Source of the DNA: Marmoricola sp.
GTDB taxonomy: Bacteria; Actinomycetota; Actinomycetes; Propionibacteriales; Nocardioidaceae
DNA length: 6,978 bases
Assembly: GCA_030151765.1 (NCBI GenBank)
Contig: JASLCW010000158.1
Span: forward strand, 1 to 6,978
Direction: 5' to 3'
Shown here piece by piece: positions 1-5,363 of this stretch. The translations under genes were made by a program, and so were the position numbers. Every line of letters starts with the position of its first letter. Position 1 is the stretch's first letter. The notes under the pieces are model-generated. The model was given only the letters and a program-made list of their open reading frames with translations, made no database searches and was not told where the DNA came from.

Positions 1-71
1 GCGAACTGACGCCAGGCGTCCAGGTCGGTGCTGGCCACCCGGATGTAGCCCATGGACTTGATCTCGATCAT
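1..71 (-). CDS. hsaC: HsaC, extradiol catechol dioxygenase (N-terminal fragment)
   Basis: Only the first 23 codons are in the window; the gene continues past the left edge. The N-terminus contains IKSMGYIRVASTDLDAW, the signature opening of type I extradiol dioxygenases. It closely resembles mycobacterial HsaC as I remember it (IRSLGYLRIEATDMAAW). In the family, this Fe(II) enzyme cleaves the catechol 3,4-DHSA to 4,9-DSHA in steroid A/B-ring degradation. The ATG overlaps the hsaD stop codon (ATGA, 68-71). An AAGGAG Shine-Dalgarno sequence lies at 77-82, five bases upstream, inside hsaD, so translation is probably coupled to HsaD. The order hsaA-hsaD-hsaC matches M. tuberculosis and supports the call despite the short fragment. 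No metal ligands are visible in this piece. Confidence 0.85.
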   Translation of the reverse strand, partial: MIEIKSMGYIRVASTDLDAWRQF

Positions 72-961
72 GAGCGCTCCTTGTGGCGGGCCAGGAAGGC
101 GGTGCAGATCTCGGCGAATTCCTCGGCCGCCTCGATCTGGGCCCAGTGCCCGCAGTTCGGGAAGACGTGCAGCTGCGCCTTGGGCATCTGCTTCAGGGCG
201 ACGAGGGCGCCGTCCAGCGGGTTGACGCGGTCCTCACGACCCCAGGTGAGCAGGGTGTGCTTGCGGATCCGGTGCACCTCGCGCCAGAGCATGCCGTCCT
301 CGGCCCACTCGGGATTCCAGAAGGAGGCACCCATCGAGCGCATCGCCTCCTGGGCGCCGGGCGCAGTCGCATCGGCGAAGCGCTCCTCGACGAGTTCGTC
401 GGTGACCAGCGCCTGGTTGACGACCATCGTCGAGATGAAGGCTCGCAGCGCTTCGCGGCTCGGGTTCATCGAGAAGTCCATCAGGCGCTGGACGCCCTCC
501 GTCGGGTCCGCGTGCAGCAAGTTGAGCGAGAGTCCGCCCGGGCCCATCAGCACCAGTCGACCGACCCGCTCGGGGTGTTCGAGGGTGAAGCGCGTAGCAG
601 TGCCGCCACCGAGCGAGTTGCCGAGCAGGTGAACCTTCTCGATGCCCATCTCGTCGAGGAAGTTCAGCAGGTACCCGGCCGAGTGCCGGAAGTAGTTCGC
701 CTTGACCTCGGGCTTGTCCGACTGACCGAAGCCCGGCTGGTCGAGCAGGATGGTCCGGAAGGATTCGGCGAAGCGGGGCAGCGCCGTACCGAAATTGCTC
801 CATGCGGAGGCACCCGGGCCACCGCCGTGCAGCATCACGAAGGGCAGGCCCGCGCCGATCTCCGGGCGGGCCGCACCTGCCTCGTAGTAGTTCAGCGTGA
901 CACCGCCGGCTCCGGCGTCGACGACCGCCGAGCGCCGGACGGACTCCTTGTCGAGGGTCAT
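68..961 (-). CDS. hsaD: HsaD, 4,9-DSHA meta-cleavage product hydrolase
   Basis: A 297-residue alpha/beta-hydrolase, close to the ~290 residues usual for HsaD. In the family it hydrolyses the C-C bond of 4,9-DSHA, giving 2-hydroxyhexa-2,4-dienoate and the C/D-ring acid DOHNAA. Visible features: oxyanion-hole HGGGPG at 45-50; nucleophile elbow GNSLGGG with Ser116; GREDRVNPLDGA with Asp244; CGHWAQIE with His272, completing the triad. The stretches MGPGGLS (139-145) and DPTEGVQRL (152-160) are specific to meta-cleavage-product hydrolases of the HsaD/BphD type. The frame is open further upstream, but that extension is Arg/Ser-rich shadow inside hsaA, and M1 here lies 4 nt after the hsaA stop. The local Shine-Dalgarno sequence is weak, so reinitiation after hsaA is likely. 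The stop overlaps the hsaC start (ATGA). Cytoplasmic; BphD-like biphenyl hydrolases are the alternative, made less likely by the HsaA next door. Confidence 0.95.
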   Translation of the reverse strand: MTLDKESVRRSAVVDAGAGGVTLNYYEAGAARPEIGAGLPFVMLHGGGPGASAWSNFGTALPRFAESFRTILLDQPGFGQSDKPEVKANYFRHSAGYLLNFLDEMGIEKVHLLGNSLGGGTATRFTLEHPERVGRLVLMGPGGLSLNLLHADPTEGVQRLMDFSMNPSREALRAFISTMVVNQALVTDELVEERFADATAPGAQEAMRSMGASFWNPEWAEDGMLWREVHRIRKHTLLTWGREDRVNPLDGALVALKQMPKAQLHVFPNCGHWAQIEAAEEFAEICTAFLARHKERS

Positions 962-965
962 CTGT

Positions 966-2132
966 TCAGTACATCCCCGGGTCGATCTTGTGGCCGAACT
1001 CGTGGGCGCCGTACATCTGCAGGGCACGCTCGGGGTCGTTCGCCGCGTGCGCGCGGCCGGCGTGGGCATCGCGCCAGGCGCGCGGCAGGTAGCCGCCGTC
1101 GGCGAGGGCCCGGCCACCGGAGGCCTCGAAGAGCGAGTCGATCGCGTCGACCGCGCGCTGGGTGCCGAGCACCTGGTCGCGACGGACCTTGAGGCGCAGC
1201 GCGAGCGGGATCTTCTCACCCTTGGCGACCAGCGCCTGCTCCTCGCGGATGTTGTTCATGGTCAGCGCCCACGCGGCATCGATCTCGGAGCTGGCCCGGG
1301 CGATGCGGACGGCCGCGAAGGGGTCGAGCGAGGCCTTCTCCCCCAGGTACGCCGCACGCACCCGCTTCTGCTGCATCTCCACGTGCTCGGCGTAGGCGCC
1401 GGTGGCCATGCCGATGATCGGGGTGCAGATCGTGGTGGTGAAGATCGAGTGGAAGGGCAGCTTGTAGAGGTCGGACGGATTCTGCTCCTGGCCCGGGCCG
1501 TAGCAACGGCCGGTGTCGCTCATCGACAGCGTGAACTCGTTGGGGACGAAGACGTCCTCGACCACGATGTCGTTGGAACCGGTGCCACGGAGGCCGACGA
1601 CATTCCAGACGTCGACGATCTGGTACTTCTCACGAGGAACCAGGAAGGTCTTGAAGTCGACGACATTGCCGTCCTCGTTGAAGACGAGGCCGCCGAGCAG
1701 CACCCACGTGGCGTGGTCGCAGCCGCTGGAGAAGGACCAGCGGCCCGAGAGCTGATAGCCACCCTCGGCGACCGTCGCCTTGCCGGTCGGTGCGTACGAC
1801 GAGCTGGCGCGGGTCTTCGTGTCGCTGCCCCAGAGCGCCTGCTGGGCGTCGTCGTGGAAGAGGGCGATCTGCCACGGGTGGACACCGACCACGCTGGAGA
1901 CCCAGCCGGTCGAGCCGCAGGCGCTGGCGATCTCGCGCACGCAGGTGTAGAAGTCGATCGGGTCGGCCTCGAGTCCGTCGAAGCGCTTCGGCTGGAGCAT
2001 CCGGAAGAAGCCGGTCTCCTCGATCTCCTTGATCGAGGCGTCCGGGATGACCCGGAGCCGCTCGGCCTCGGGTGCCCGCTCACGCAGGCTGGGCAGCAGA
2101 TCGCGAATACCGTCGAGTACTGCTTGCGTCAT
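966..2132 (-). CDS. hsaA: HsaA, 3-HSA flavin-dependent monooxygenase (oxygenase component)
   Basis: A 388-residue protein with the acyl-CoA-dehydrogenase fold typical of two-component flavin monooxygenases. In the family it uses reduced flavin from HsaB to ortho-hydroxylate the phenol 3-HSA to 3,4-DHSA, the step just before HsaC. Diagnostic blocks shared with mycobacterial HsaA, as I recall it: ACGSTGWVSSVVGVH (71-85), SSGCDHATW (135-143), DVWNVVGLRGTGSN (174-187), VEDVFVP (191-197), GEKASLDPFAAVRIA (264-278) and WRDAHAGRAHAANDPERA (353-370). I chose the ATG at 2132 because AAGGAG sits seven bases upstream. The start at 2159, which would add nine residues, has no such site. This is the first gene of the operon, and its 5' region carries a KstR-type operator. 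hsaB is not in the window and presumably lies beyond hsaC. Confidence 0.95.
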   Translation of the reverse strand: MTQAVLDGIRDLLPSLRERAPEAERLRVIPDASIKEIEETGFFRMLQPKRFDGLEADPIDFYTCVREIASACGSTGWVSSVVGVHPWQIALFHDDAQQALWGSDTKTRASSSYAPTGKATVAEGGYQLSGRWSFSSGCDHATWVLLGGLVFNEDGNVVDFKTFLVPREKYQIVDVWNVVGLRGTGSNDIVVEDVFVPNEFTLSMSDTGRCYGPGQEQNPSDLYKLPFHSIFTTTICTPIIGMATGAYAEHVEMQQKRVRAAYLGEKASLDPFAAVRIARASSEIDAAWALTMNNIREEQALVAKGEKIPLALRLKVRRDQVLGTQRAVDAIDSLFEASGGRALADGGYLPRAWRDAHAGRAHAANDPERALQMYGAHEFGHKIDPGMY

Positions 2133-2139
2133 CTCGTCA

Positions 2140-2145
2140 CTCCTT
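2140..2145 (-). promoter_or_regulatory. Shine-Dalgarno site of hsaA
   Basis: AAGGAG on the minus strand, seven bases before the ATG at 2132. It decides the hsaA start in favour of a 388-residue product over the 397-residue reading from 2159. Confidence 0.85.
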
Positions 2146-2171
2146 CGTCCCGGGACCATCCCGCGGGAACA

Positions 2172-2200
2172 ATACTAGAACACGTTCTCGTTTTGGTCGA
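2172..2200 (-). promoter_or_regulatory. Promoter of the hsaADC operon
   Basis: On the minus strand, TCGACC (2200-2195, a 4/6 match to TTGACA) is followed after 17 bases by TAGTAT (2177-2172), a perfect TANNNT -10. This puts the transcription start near 2165, about 30 nt before the hsaA ATG. The KstR-like operator fills the spacer and the upstream edge of the -10, the classical layout for steric repression. Confidence 0.6.
2176..2189. promoter_or_regulatory. KstR-type operator
   Basis: TAGAACACGTTCTC matches the published KstR consensus TNNAACNNGTTNNA at every fixed position except the last (C for A). The core AGAAC-AC-GTTCT is a perfect dyad with 5-bp arms. KstR is the TetR-family repressor of cholesterol-degradation genes in mycobacteria and rhodococci, released by steroid-acyl-CoA intermediates. 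Its position directly upstream of hsaA, within the promoter, makes the assignment strong. It also lies 26 nt from the start of the divergent methyltransferase gene, which could therefore be affected too. Confidence 0.85.
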
Positions 2201-2214
2201 GAGATACTCCTCCG

Positions 2215-2961
2215 GTGTCCCCTGCCGATGTCGTGACCACCCTCCGTGCCGCAGGCTGCGTCTTCGCCGAGGAGGAGGCCGCCGCGCTCACCGAGGTCGC
2301 CTCGGGCCCCGCCCTCGACACCCTCGTACGGCGCCGCGTGGCCGGCGAGCCTCTCGAATACCTGGTCGGCTCGGTCGACTTCGACGGCCGCCGCTATCGG
2401 CTGTCCCCCGGCGTCTTCATCCCACGCCAGCGGAGCAGCTTCCTGGTCGAGCTCGCGGCGAGTCTCGGCGGCAGCGTCATCCTGGACCTGTGCTGCGGCT
2501 GCGGCGCGCTGGGACTCGCCGTGCGCGACCGGATCGACCCCGCGGTCGAGCTCGTCGCCAGCGACATCTCACCCGTCGCCGTCGACGACGCCCGCGCCAA
2601 CGGGGTGACCGAGGCCTTCGTCGGGGATCTCTTCGACGCCGTGCCGCTCTCCCTGCGCGGCCGGGTCGATCTGCTCCTCGTGAACGCCCCCTACGTGCCC
2701 ACCGCGGCCGTCGCGGACATGCCGCGGGAGTCCCGGGACTTCGAGCCCCGCGTCGCCGTCGACGGCGGGGGCGACGGCATGGACGTCCAGCGCCGCGTCT
2801 TCGCGGTCGCGCGCGACTGGCTGTCGGGCACGGGGGCCCTCCTCACCGAGACCAGCGGCGAGCAGGGCGGTGCCTTGGCGGAGGCGGCTCGAGCCTGCGG
2901 CCTCACACCGCGGATCGAGTACGACGACGAGCGCGGCGCGACGGTGCTGGTCGCCGGCTGA
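2215..2961 (+). CDS. PrmC/HemK-related protein N5-glutamine methyltransferase
   Basis: A 248-residue class I SAM-dependent methyltransferase of the PrmC-related actinobacterial subfamily (TIGR03704-like), whose substrate is not established. Features: short N-terminal region with EPLEYLVGSVDFDGRRY (45-61) and VFIPRQRSSFLVE (67-79); SAM motif I VILDLCCGCGALG (88-100); acidic loop ASDISP with Asp117; GDLF (137-140); NAPY (157-160) where true PrmC has NPPY; and GGGDGMDVQRR (184-194). It is shorter than typical PrmC (~280), mainly in the N-terminal domain. The start is GTG at 2215 with no clear Shine-Dalgarno sequence; GATACT (2203-2208) six bases upstream could be the -10 of a leaderless transcript. 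The gene diverges from hsaA and ends one base from the convergent ligase. Nothing points to a steroid role. Confidence 0.85.
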   Translation: MSPADVVTTLRAAGCVFAEEEAAALTEVASGPALDTLVRRRVAGEPLEYLVGSVDFDGRRYRLSPGVFIPRQRSSFLVELAASLGGSVILDLCCGCGALGLAVRDRIDPAVELVASDISPVAVDDARANGVTEAFVGDLFDAVPLSLRGRVDLLLVNAPYVPTAAVADMPRESRDFEPRVAVDGGGDGMDVQRRVFAVARDWLSGTGALLTETSGEQGGALAEAARACGLTPRIEYDDERGATVLVAG

Positions 2962-2962
2962 C

Positions 2963-4612
2963 TCAGTCGGGCCGTCGTACGTCGAGCTCGCCGTCGGCGT
3001 ACTCCCGCCGGAGCACCTTCTTGTCGAACTTCCCGACGGATGTGCGCGGCACCTGGTCGATGAAGGCCCAGGCATCCGGGAGCTGCCACTTCGCGAAGTC
3101 CTTCGCCAGGAAGTCGCGGAGGCCTGCGACGTCCTGGGCCGCGCCTTCCCGGAGTACGACGGACGCGAGGGGTCGCTCCTGCCACTTCTCGTCCGGGATG
3201 CCGACCACCGCGGCCTCGATGACGTCGGGGTGCGCCATCAGGGCGTTCTCGAGACCGACCGAGGAGATCCACTCACCGCCGGACTTGATCACCTCCTTGG
3301 CCCGGTCGGTCAGCTGGATGTAGCCGAGGCGGTCCAGCGTGCCGACATCGCCGGTACGCAGCCAGCCGCTGTCGAACTTCGCGGCAGCCTCGGGGTCGTC
3401 GCTGTTGTAGTAGCTGCCGGTGATCCACGGGCCGCGTACCTCGACCTCGCCGACGGTGGTGCCGTCGCGCGGGAGTTCGCTGCCGTCGTCGGCGACGATC
3501 CGGCCCTCGACACCGCAGACCAGGCGCCCCTGACTGCCGCGATAGCGCCAGACATCCTCACCGGTGACGCCCACCGGAATGCCGGCCGCGGTCGCGACCG
3601 GAGAGGTCTCGGTCATCCCCCAGGCTTGCCGCACCTCGAGACCATGGCGCTCCTGGAGTGCCTTCTGCAGCGAGATCGGCACGGCGGAGCCGCCGCACAG
3701 GATCAGCCGGATCGAGTCGAGCTTGGTGTCGGGATGGTTGTCCAGGTAGCCCAGGACGTCGTTCCACACGGTCGGTACGGCGCCGCTCAGCGTCGGCTGC
3801 GACTCGTTGATGAAGCGCACCAGCGGCTCCGCCTGCAGCCAGCGATCCGGCATGCAGAGCGAGGCGCCGCTCATCAGCGCCGCATAGGCCAGGCCCCAGG
3901 CATTGGCGTGGAACATCGGGACGATCGGCAGGATCCGGTCGTGGAAGTTGAGTCCGGCGATCGCGCCCGTGCAGGCGGACAGCGAGTGCAGCCAGGCTGA
4001 CCGGTGGCTGTAGACGACGCCCTTGGGGTTGCCCGTCGTACCGCTCGTGTAGCACATCGCGGCCGCGTCGAGCTCGTCGATCTCCGGCCAGTCGAAGGTG
4101 GTCGGCTGGTCCTTGAGCACGTCCTCGTAGAGCAGGACCTGCTTGCCCGACGAGCGCAGACTGTCCAGATCCGAGGCCGCCGCATCCGGGCCCGCGACGA
4201 GGACGTGCGTCACCGTCTCCATCTGGGGCAGGTGGGGAGCCAGCAGACCGACGAGCGAGTCGTCGACGACGATCACCTTGTCCTCGGCGTGATTGGCGAT
4301 GTAGACGAGTTGCTCCGGGAAGAGCCGGATGTTCAGGGTGTGCAGCACCGCGCCCATCGACGGGATCGCCAGGTAGGCCTCCAGGTGCTCCACGTTGTTC
4401 CACTGGAAGGTCGCCACCCGGTCATCGCCGGTGATGCCCAGCCCCCGGAGCCCATCGGCCAGTTGCGCGATCCGCCGGCCGAGCTCGTCGTACGAGGTCC
4501 GCCGTACGCCGGTCGCCGTCGCCGTCACCACCTCGGCATCGGGGTGGACCCTCGTACCGTATTCGGCGATCGAGCGGATCGTCAGCGGGCTGTGCTGCAT
4601 GGTGCTGCGCAT
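2963..4612 (-). CDS. Fatty-acid/medium-chain acyl-CoA ligase (FadD/AlkK type)
   Basis: A 549-residue ANL-superfamily adenylating enzyme. It should activate a carboxylic acid with ATP to the acyl-AMP and then the CoA thioester. Motifs: ATP-binding loop YTSGTTGNPKG (188-198), WGMTETSP (331-338), GWLRTGD with Asp422, DRAKEVIKSGGEWIS (436-450), and catalytic Lys528 in RTSVGKFDKK. The N-terminal MRSTMQ-PLTIRSI and HTLNIRLFPEQLVYIANHAEDKV (91-113) are typical of AlkK-like medium/long-chain ligases. Substrate cannot be read from sequence: fatty acids are most likely, while a steroid side-chain or ring acid is possible given the neighbourhood. I chose the ATG at 4612 because AGGAGG lies four bases upstream; the frame is open to 4729, but that extension runs into vapC and looks non-coding. 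It is convergent with the methyltransferase, with a 1-bp gap. Confidence 0.93.
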   Translation of the reverse strand: MRSTMQHSPLTIRSIAEYGTRVHPDAEVVTATATGVRRTSYDELGRRIAQLADGLRGLGITGDDRVATFQWNNVEHLEAYLAIPSMGAVLHTLNIRLFPEQLVYIANHAEDKVIVVDDSLVGLLAPHLPQMETVTHVLVAGPDAAASDLDSLRSSGKQVLLYEDVLKDQPTTFDWPEIDELDAAAMCYTSGTTGNPKGVVYSHRSAWLHSLSACTGAIAGLNFHDRILPIVPMFHANAWGLAYAALMSGASLCMPDRWLQAEPLVRFINESQPTLSGAVPTVWNDVLGYLDNHPDTKLDSIRLILCGGSAVPISLQKALQERHGLEVRQAWGMTETSPVATAAGIPVGVTGEDVWRYRGSQGRLVCGVEGRIVADDGSELPRDGTTVGEVEVRGPWITGSYYNSDDPEAAAKFDSGWLRTGDVGTLDRLGYIQLTDRAKEVIKSGGEWISSVGLENALMAHPDVIEAAVVGIPDEKWQERPLASVVLREGAAQDVAGLRDFLAKDFAKWQLPDAWAFIDQVPRTSVGKFDKKVLRREYADGELDVRRPD

Positions 4613-4615
4613 CGG

Positions 4616-4622
4616 TCCTCCT
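4616..4622 (-). promoter_or_regulatory. Shine-Dalgarno site of the acyl-CoA ligase
   Basis: AGGAGGA on the minus strand, just upstream of the ATG at 4612. The core AGGAGG is separated from the ATG by four bases. It is the strongest ribosome binding site in the window and fixes the ligase start over the upstream GTG/ATG candidates and the internal ATG at 4600. Confidence 0.8.
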
Positions 4623-4631
4623 GAGGCGGAT

Positions 4632-4645
4632 GTGACTGGTGTCAC
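4632..4645. promoter_or_regulatory. Inverted repeat, candidate operator of the ligase
   Basis: GTGAC-TGGT-GTCAC is a perfect 5-bp-arm dyad in the 49-nt gap between vapC and the ligase, 19 bases before the ligase ATG. Upstream on the minus strand, TTGACA (4665-4660) is a consensus -35 that overlaps the vapC stop codon. At 16-18 nt spacing there is no convincing TANNNT -10, so the promoter reading is tentative. The position fits a local regulator site; I cannot name the regulator. Confidence 0.4.
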
Positions 4646-4661
4646 GATCCTCCCGCAGGTG

Positions 4662-5078
4662 TCAAGGAGTCCCGGCTGCTCCGCGCAGTCCGGGTGCGTG
4701 CACAGCCACACCGTTGGCCATGGCCGCATCGATCAGGCGCTGGTCATAGGCCACCATCGCCTCCAGGTCGTCGCCGAGGTCGAGTGCGACGGCCAGATGC
4801 AGTGCGTCCAGGCTCCGGAGCTCCACGGGGTCGAGACGTGCTGCTGCTTCGTAGTGAGCAGTCGACGGCTTGATCAAGATGAGGGAGCTCAGGACTTCCT
4901 TCGCCGCTACGGCCAGGTCCGGGGCCACTCGACGTACTGCTCGCATCAGTTCAGTACGAGCCAGATCCGATGACACGGCCGTGACTGCACCGCCGGTCAG
5001 CCAGTGGTGCAGATCCGTCGAATGTTCCTCGAGGACGACGAGCTTCACCAGCGCCGAGGTGTCGAGATAGTGCGCCAT
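4662..5078 (-). CDS. vapC: VapC-type PIN-domain ribonuclease toxin
   Basis: A 138-residue single PIN domain, the usual VapC size. All four acidic metal-binding positions are present: Asp6 in YLDTSALVKL, Glu43 in ARTELMRAV, Asp91 in LRSLDALHLAVAL, and Asp112 in VAYDQRLIDAA. VapC toxins are Mg2+-dependent endoribonucleases, often specific for a tRNA or rRNA loop, and are held inactive by the cognate antitoxin; the target here is unknown. The ATG shares one base with the vapB stop (TGATG), so the two are translationally coupled. It appears intact and probably functional. Confidence 0.92.
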   Translation of the reverse strand: MAHYLDTSALVKLVVLEEHSTDLHHWLTGGAVTAVSSDLARTELMRAVRRVAPDLAVAAKEVLSSLILIKPSTAHYEAAARLDPVELRSLDALHLAVALDLGDDLEAMVAYDQRLIDAAMANGVAVHAPGLRGAAGTP

Positions 5079-5338
5079 CAGAAGCGGTCCTCCCGCGTCT
5101 CGTCCAGCGCCCTGCTCAACTGACCGGGCCGCACGGGCATCTTGAGTACAGTCAGCGCATGCCTCGCCGGCTGAGCCATGCCCGAATCGAGGAGTTGCGC
5201 GATCCTAGATGCGGCGATCGGCGACATCTGCGCGACCGCCCGACCGCGATCGGTGATCGTCATGACCTCCCCCGAGATGACCGCGCGCACGACGCCTGAA
5301 GCATTCTGCTTCAACGCCCTGATTCCCACTTCGCCCAT
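5078..5338 (-). CDS. vapB: VapB antitoxin, Phd/YefM family
   Basis: An 86-residue antitoxin. The N-terminal ~45 residues (VGIRALKQNASGVVRAVISGEVMTITDRGRAVAQMSP) are the Phd/YefM DNA-binding and dimerisation domain. The remainder, ending in an acidic-basic tail (ALDETREDRF), is the likely toxin-wrapping region. It should neutralise VapC and repress its own operon. There is no Shine-Dalgarno sequence before the ATG at 5338; the TACCAT hexamer seven bases upstream suggests a leaderless mRNA. It lies 25 nt downstream of the kinase gene on the same strand, so it could also be read through from there. Confidence 0.9.
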   Translation of the reverse strand: MGEVGIRALKQNASGVVRAVISGEVMTITDRGRAVAQMSPIAASRIAQLLDSGMAQPARHALTVLKMPVRPGQLSRALDETREDRF

Positions 5339-5352
5339 GTTCTACATGGTAG
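5339..5352 (-). promoter_or_regulatory. Probable leaderless vapBC promoter with overlapping operator
   Basis: On the minus strand, TACCAT (5351-5346) fits the actinobacterial -10 TANNNT and ends exactly seven bases before the vapB ATG, so transcription would begin at or next to the A of the ATG. The hexamer lies inside the dyad CTAC-CAT-GTAG (5342-5352), a plausible VapB(C) binding site. No good -35 is evident; that region lies in the kinase 3' end. Confidence 0.5.
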
Positions 5353-5363
5353 CACTTTGCCTC

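Noticed and set aside
962..1219. N-terminal extension of HsaD starting at 1219
   Set aside because: The extra 86 residues are Arg/Ser/Thr-rich and overlap the conserved C-terminus of hsaA in another frame. The HsaD family begins near the ATG at 961.
897..3323. Very long plus-strand open frame across hsaD, hsaA, the methyltransferase and the ligase end
   Set aside because: It is antisense to clearly recognised genes and changes composition abruptly to Arg-rich low-complexity sequence. It reflects the lack of stop codons opposite GC-rich codons and has no protein-family signature.
4613..4729. N-terminal extension of the acyl-CoA ligase to 4729
   Set aside because: It overlaps the vapC C-terminus, has no family similarity that I can see, and the strong Shine-Dalgarno sequence at 4616-4622 marks the ATG at 4612.
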